A stretch of DNA of 64,000 nt from Phallusia mammillata (lineage: Eukaryota; Chordata; Ascidiacea; Phlebobranchia; Ascidiidae), in the NCBI GenBank assembly GCA_003260075.1, contig QLIY01000939.1:1-64000 (forward strand). Reading direction: 5' to 3'. Each line of letters begins with the position of its first letter. Within the stretch, counting starts at the first letter, position 1. The position numbers were made by a program, and so were the translations under genes. Of the stretch, positions 60,001-64,000 are shown one piece after another. Below the pieces are notes generated by a model. It had not been told where the DNA came from and made no database searches. It worked only from the letters and a program-made list of their open reading frames with translations.

Positions 60001-62986
60001 AAATTTTAGTTAAACAAATGGGTAAAAACAATTTTTAATTAACAGTGCAGCAGTGGACAGTATGTTGAAAAAGATTCAATTAATGAAATTGACAAGGGTT
60101 GTCGAGAAGGTGCGCTGGAATATTTTAAAGAACAAACAAAAAAATATCCCCGTGATGCAGTTGAGAAGAACCGACGAAAACTGAATGAACTTTTGGATCA
60201 AGCATTCAAACGGTTTAAAGAAAGCAACAATCACAAACAAGTAAGATACTGTTCTCATGTTTTAAAATTTTGTTTAGATTATAATCATTTGCTTAAAAAT
60301 GTTTACAAATGGCTTTACTTGCTTTCCAGGTGGAATTACGGCGCCAACTGGAGGACAAGTCCATCCAGGCCATGCAACAGTACAGACGCTCAATGGATGC
60401 GGTAAGTAAAATTAAGCAAACAATGAAGACAGGATATTAATGTAAGTTATAAGCTTATTGGAATTTAAAATCCCAGAATTATTTAAATTTTTGGGAAGAC
60501 CCTTTTTTTATTAAATCCCACCACAGGCTAGATTTTTCTGGCCCATGTCGTTTATTGGACTGCTTGGGTGACCGGCTGGATTCGGAGTAACGCCTTCAAT
60601 GGGCCCTGCGTACCATGGTAGCTAAAATTTAAGGCAAATTTAAAGAGTCTGGTGTTTGCCATCCTAACATGTGTCCCATGTTGGAGACATTTACCCAGAC
60701 AAGCGTTTAGGCACTGGACTGAAATTGCTAAAACACTTCAGGTCTGATTTTGAACGCACATTTACTCTCGTAAATTTACATGGGACAATTGTTGAATATG
60801 TGAGGGCCTATATAACTTTCGATGTTCCTTCAAAAATCGCAAGTTTGTTGTTCTGATTTGTGCGGTATTAAATACATCATGCTTTGGTGGCCTAAATATA
60901 CAACATACTAATTTCGACCTTGTACATGTGCTTTTATTATTCTTTTAGAAAAGTGGTGATCTCTTCCTCAGCGATGCGGAGTTCGATGAAGCACATCAGG
61001 CGGCGGAAACTGAAGCATTAAAACAATTCGAAGAGTCAGATGTTGGCAGACATACTGATCAATGGACAAAAGAGAGGGAACGTCTACTTTTGCAAATTGA
61101 ACAAGAAGAAGTCAAATACAAAGCAAACAACGAAATGAACAGAGTGATATACTTTTCTATGTTAGAACAATCATTTGACGAATAAAATATATTTTTGTAC
61201 ATTTGCGACGAAATAGTGACAGTAAACGCTTTTTTAACAAATGTGTCTTGTTATTTATTGCAGAAACTAGCGAATGCTAAGACACTAGAGACCATGAATG
61301 AAGCAAAAACTATCTACAAGTCTTTAATGGAAGAAGTGAGTATACGAGAGATGGTCCAGTTAAACCTCTAATCAAAGGATTTTAAACTTCAAACTCAAGT
61401 TCAAATATTTGTTCCTTGTTTGTGTGAATGCAACACGTACTACGACATCATCAGTTTGAGTTCTCAGATAACCGATAACCTTCAGACTCGTTAGCTGTTT
61501 TAAAACCGTTTCTGCTTTTTAGGAATATTAGTTAGTTTCGTTTACCACAAATCCGCACTATGAAGCAATATGCATGCAATTATATCATTTTTGATTGTTT
61601 AAAACGCGCTTAACAATAGAGGAAATCACTTATCAGCTTATATGGAGAATATGTGTTGTTAAAAAAGAAAAATATGACGACAGGAGAATTTGTGTTGTTT
61701 GTCGATCGCTTGTTTCCAAATTGTATTTAAAATTTTCTCTGTTAGATGTAATTCTGTCGAAACTGGAGGTATATTTCACTTTTAACCGACTACTTTTGCA
61801 TTTTCAGGCTTGTGGCATTGGGTACATTGACGCTGCGAGGTTGCAACAGACTCATTCTGACGCCAAGGAGCAAGCGAAAGCTGTTATCTCATCGGTTGAA
61901 GACAGCAAGGGATCGGAGTTTGCTGATAAATGCAAATCTCAGTTCAATGAATTCCTTAACAATGAGTTTGAAAAATTCCAAAGAAGAAATGAGAACCTAA
62001 AGGTTTGTAACCGCACTTTTTGTGTGTATGAAATCTTACTGAACAAGATATTTTGCCATTTACGCCATTACTTTCTATGTCGACAAATTAGAAAGATCAT
62101 AAAGTGTAGTACCTGCAAAACACGAGCCACATTGTCTGCAAAATATCTTGTTCAGTAAGATGTTATGGAATTTCATAACTACCTGCATCAATAACACAAG
62201 GTTCAGCTGAAAACATTCATCAGAAATAGGATTTTAGGTTCGGTCAGATAATCAGTTTAGGACTGAACCTATTGAGGCGGGTTCAGCGCATCACCAGTTA
62301 ATATTGTTGTTAGTACGTAAAGTGGTGGACTCCTGTAAACAAACGGAACAAATCCAAATAAACAATGGAGGGATATTAGTAAAACGTTTCGAGTAGATGA
62401 ATTTTCGACTGCCCGGCGCATGAACAACGTGATGTCAAATAACCACTAATTTTTTTTCCAGCAAAGTGCAAACAACCGCTTTAAACAAAGAAAAAATGAT
62501 GCATATACAAGATATCAACAGCAAATCGATCGCGTAAGTTGTTCCACTATGTTGTAAGTTATATATTTACTTGTAAATCGCTGCAAAGTTAATTTTCCTG
62601 AGAATTCAGGATTCAGATATGATTTGTGTAGTAGGTATCATTTATTATGGAAAAGCCTTCGTAAAGCGATAATTATATGTTCACGAATTCAAAGTAACAG
62701 TTACTTAAGCGAAACAAAATGAAAAAAAAACGTTTAGAATCTATTACCTTGAAACAATCATGATAAAATACAAATCAAGAATGGTAATGGAACAGGGAAT
62801 GATTCCACAGAATATGTTACCAGGACATACAAATTATTTTGATTCCTCTTTTTGTAGTTGACCGAAAAGTATATTGACGAAAGATCTTTGGGTGAACAAC
62901 ACAGCAAGGAAAAGCGGAATGCTCTGACGTATTATCGCAGCGGCGAAGACGAACCGAGAACCGATTTCAACGAAATTGGGGAGGAG

Positions 62987-63044
<58 letters not shown>

Positions 63045-63509
63045 AGTTGGTTCTTGAGAAAAATGCAGAGAACAAGGTTTGTTAAAATTAAAAGCTGGAT
63101 ATAGTGTTTGCCATTTTGTTGCCTAAATGATTTTTGTTGTGCAGAAACGTGCTGAAGAGATGGCTGAGAGAGTTCTACAGGAAATTAAGGATCAATATCT
63201 CAAGCACATGACAAATGTAAGTAAATGTAACGTACATTAGAAGGCATAGGCTATCTCGATTAGCTGATAAACAAACCTCAGTTTAGAAATTATAGGCACT
63301 TCCAATCCTTAACATGCAAAATTTAGTCTGTTAATGTATTTACATTACATATTTTTTTTTTCTTGGTCATAGTTGCTCCACTTCTGTAAAACGCGATCAA
63401 TGCTGCACAATGTAAACTACTAAATCACAATAATAATACATAAAAAGGCGAAACGAAAGGATGGTGATTTCTAAAAACAATGTTGCGACACATAATGTAA
63501 AGAGAGTTT

Positions 63510-63549
<40 letters not shown>

Positions 63550-64000
63550 TAGTCGATAATCATAATTTGGCGTAAAAAAAATAAAAAAATAAACAAACAC
63601 TTTGTTATCGATTTGGCAAGAAAAAATTAAAAAATGTCGCACAAAATGACCAAAATATAAACCTGCTTCTTCACAATAGCTTTTTATTTTCACCTTTACT
63701 GTCCCCTTTTTCTTGTTCCTTTATACCAACGATCTGTTAGTAAAACATTCTGTGATAATGGTTTTCAGAATTACTGTTGCACGTTACTGTTGACTCTCCT
63801 TTTCAGCTGTTTACCGATTTTTAGTTTAGTTTTTTGTGGTGCTATCATTATGTAGCATTGATCGTAAATCAGCCTACCCTCAAATATACTACGTTTATCA
63901 AACAATAAGTGCAAATATTTCGTGTGATTATTTATTATAAAAAACATTCTTGATCGTGGCTTTCTGCGCCCCAACTTCTTAGTGTGCACAAAAGCTGTTA
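54037..64000 (+). CDS. UBA-like plus atlastin-type GTPase with serial three-helix-bundle repeats (3' end outside window)
   Basis: Exons: 54037-54157, 54224-54289, 54641-54790, 55409-55483, 56323-56543, 56602-56736, 56844-56936 (interrupted), 57043-57105, 57169-57255 with a fuller copy ending 57598, 58227-58411, 58679-58750, 58817-59011, 59423-59494, 60046-60240, 60330-60401, 60949-61143, 61264-61335, 61808-62002, 62462-62533, 62858-63076 (gap inside), 63145-63216. Residues 8-60 look like a UBA domain (LKEMGFEEQRI); a Pro/Ser/Gln-rich linker runs to 137. The GTPase has AGAFRKGKSF (P-loop, near 187), GWRGGSVQHTQG (switch I Thr), FLMDTQGSFEP (G3) and FLVRDWSDP (G4). Then come five three-helix-bundle modules and the start of a sixth, each 72 nt plus 195 nt, all phase 0. 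Atlastins remodel ER membranes and carry one such bundle. No membrane hairpin is seen. The UBA exons join in phase but could belong to another gene. Confidence 0.8.
56937..57032. repeat. 96-C filler inside the GTPase G3 exon
   Basis: The exon carrying DTQG stops after FALSTLI and 96 C follow. The expected rest of this exon, ending SQNIQEDTLQHLQ, is found misplaced at 57266-57304, after the next two exons. About eight codons are missing. The C run is therefore a gap filler; read as protein it would give a false poly-proline. Confidence 0.85.
57169..57598 (+). repeat. Duplicated and shuffled GTPase exon pieces
   Basis: The RDW-containing exon appears at 57169-57255, stops at ten C (57256-57265), is followed by the tail of the earlier G3 exon (57266-57304), another ten C (57361-57370), and then a fuller copy of the RDW exon running to 57598. 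The order is impossible for a working gene and indicates misordered contigs. Confidence 0.8.
58427..58558. mobile_element. Short hAT-type MITE just after a splice donor
   Basis: 132-bp element starting CAGTGGTCGTCAACCGCAGG and ending CGTCGCCGACCCCTG, flanked by ctctaagt and ctcagagt (6 of 8 matching). It sits 15 bp inside the intron that follows the exon ending at 58411. Confidence 0.75.
59676..59986. mobile_element. hAT-type MITE, 311 bp, in the GTPase gene
   Basis: Starts CAGTGGTTATCAAACTGTGG and ends AAGTTTGGGAAGCGCTG, with GGGCCA phrases near both ends. Flanks accaaaac and acctaaac match at 7 of 8 positions. Intronic, non-coding. Confidence 0.8.
62987..63042. repeat. 56-C filler inside a repeat exon
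   Basis: The exon 62858-63076 has 129 coding bases before the C run and 34 after. The four preceding repeat exons of this type are each exactly 195 nt, so about 32 bases are missing. The poly-proline it would encode is not believed. Confidence 0.85.
63217..64000. other. Intron at the right edge with a 37-C run
   Basis: After the 72-nt exon ending at 63216 the expected 195-nt partner exon is not found before the window ends. A 37-C run lies at 63513-63549, so the partner may be in that gap or beyond 64000. Confidence 0.6.

Noticed and set aside
62981..63046. Poly-proline insert within the GTPase gene repeat
   Set aside because: The C run replaces about 32 expected exon bases; the other repeats have no proline there.

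Overview
The window looks like nuclear DNA of a marine invertebrate chordate, most probably an ascidian tunicate of the Ciona type. This is an inference from vertebrate-like orthologues cut into many small exons, AT-rich introns, many short hAT-type MITEs, and allelic copies that differ at many positions. No species-diagnostic sequence was identified.

Layout. 1-4 kb: repeats plus a misplaced allelic copy of AMP deaminase exons 9-14, bounded by single Ns. 4.7-11.5 kb (+): complete AMP deaminase gene, 17 exons. 12.6-15.6 kb (-): complete EIF2B3 (eIF2B gamma), 11 exons. 16.5-17.1 kb (+): small unrecognised three-exon gene. 17.3-18.8 kb (+): hotdog-fold acyl-CoA thioesterase. 19.1-20.2 kb (-): intronless TAMM41. 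20.2-26.5 kb: mostly non-coding, with MITEs. 26.5-27.2 kb (+): intronless METTL27-like methyltransferase. 30.1-30.5 kb (-): broken retrocopy of ribosomal protein S18. 31.6-46.1 kb (+): complete DDX54 DEAD-box helicase, 17 exons. 46.4-47.5 kb: two hAT MITEs. 47.9-51.1 kb (+): a protein made almost only of four tandem atlastin-type three-helix-bundle repeats. 54.0 kb to the right end (+): a UBA-like domain, a Pro/Ser linker, an atlastin-type GTPase and at least five and a half tandem three-helix-bundle repeats, running out of the window.

The most interesting biology is the last pair of genes. They are head-to-tail and share a repeat module encoded by a 72-nt exon plus a 174-195-nt exon, all joined by phase-0 introns. 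One copy carries a dynamin-family GTPase and a ubiquitin-binding-type domain; the other has neither. I know of no described atlastin with serial middle domains. The other genes are ordinary housekeeping loci with no evident shared pathway.

A strong technical signal also runs through the window. Runs of almost exactly ten C, and a few of 37-96 C, sit where the sequence restarts with a near-identical copy of what came before, or where an exon loses bases. They behave like assembly gaps filled with C. The apparent tandem duplications, duplicated exons and poly-proline tracts around them should not be read as biology. Three introns in two genes use GC-AG splice sites, each confirmed by reading frame and homology.
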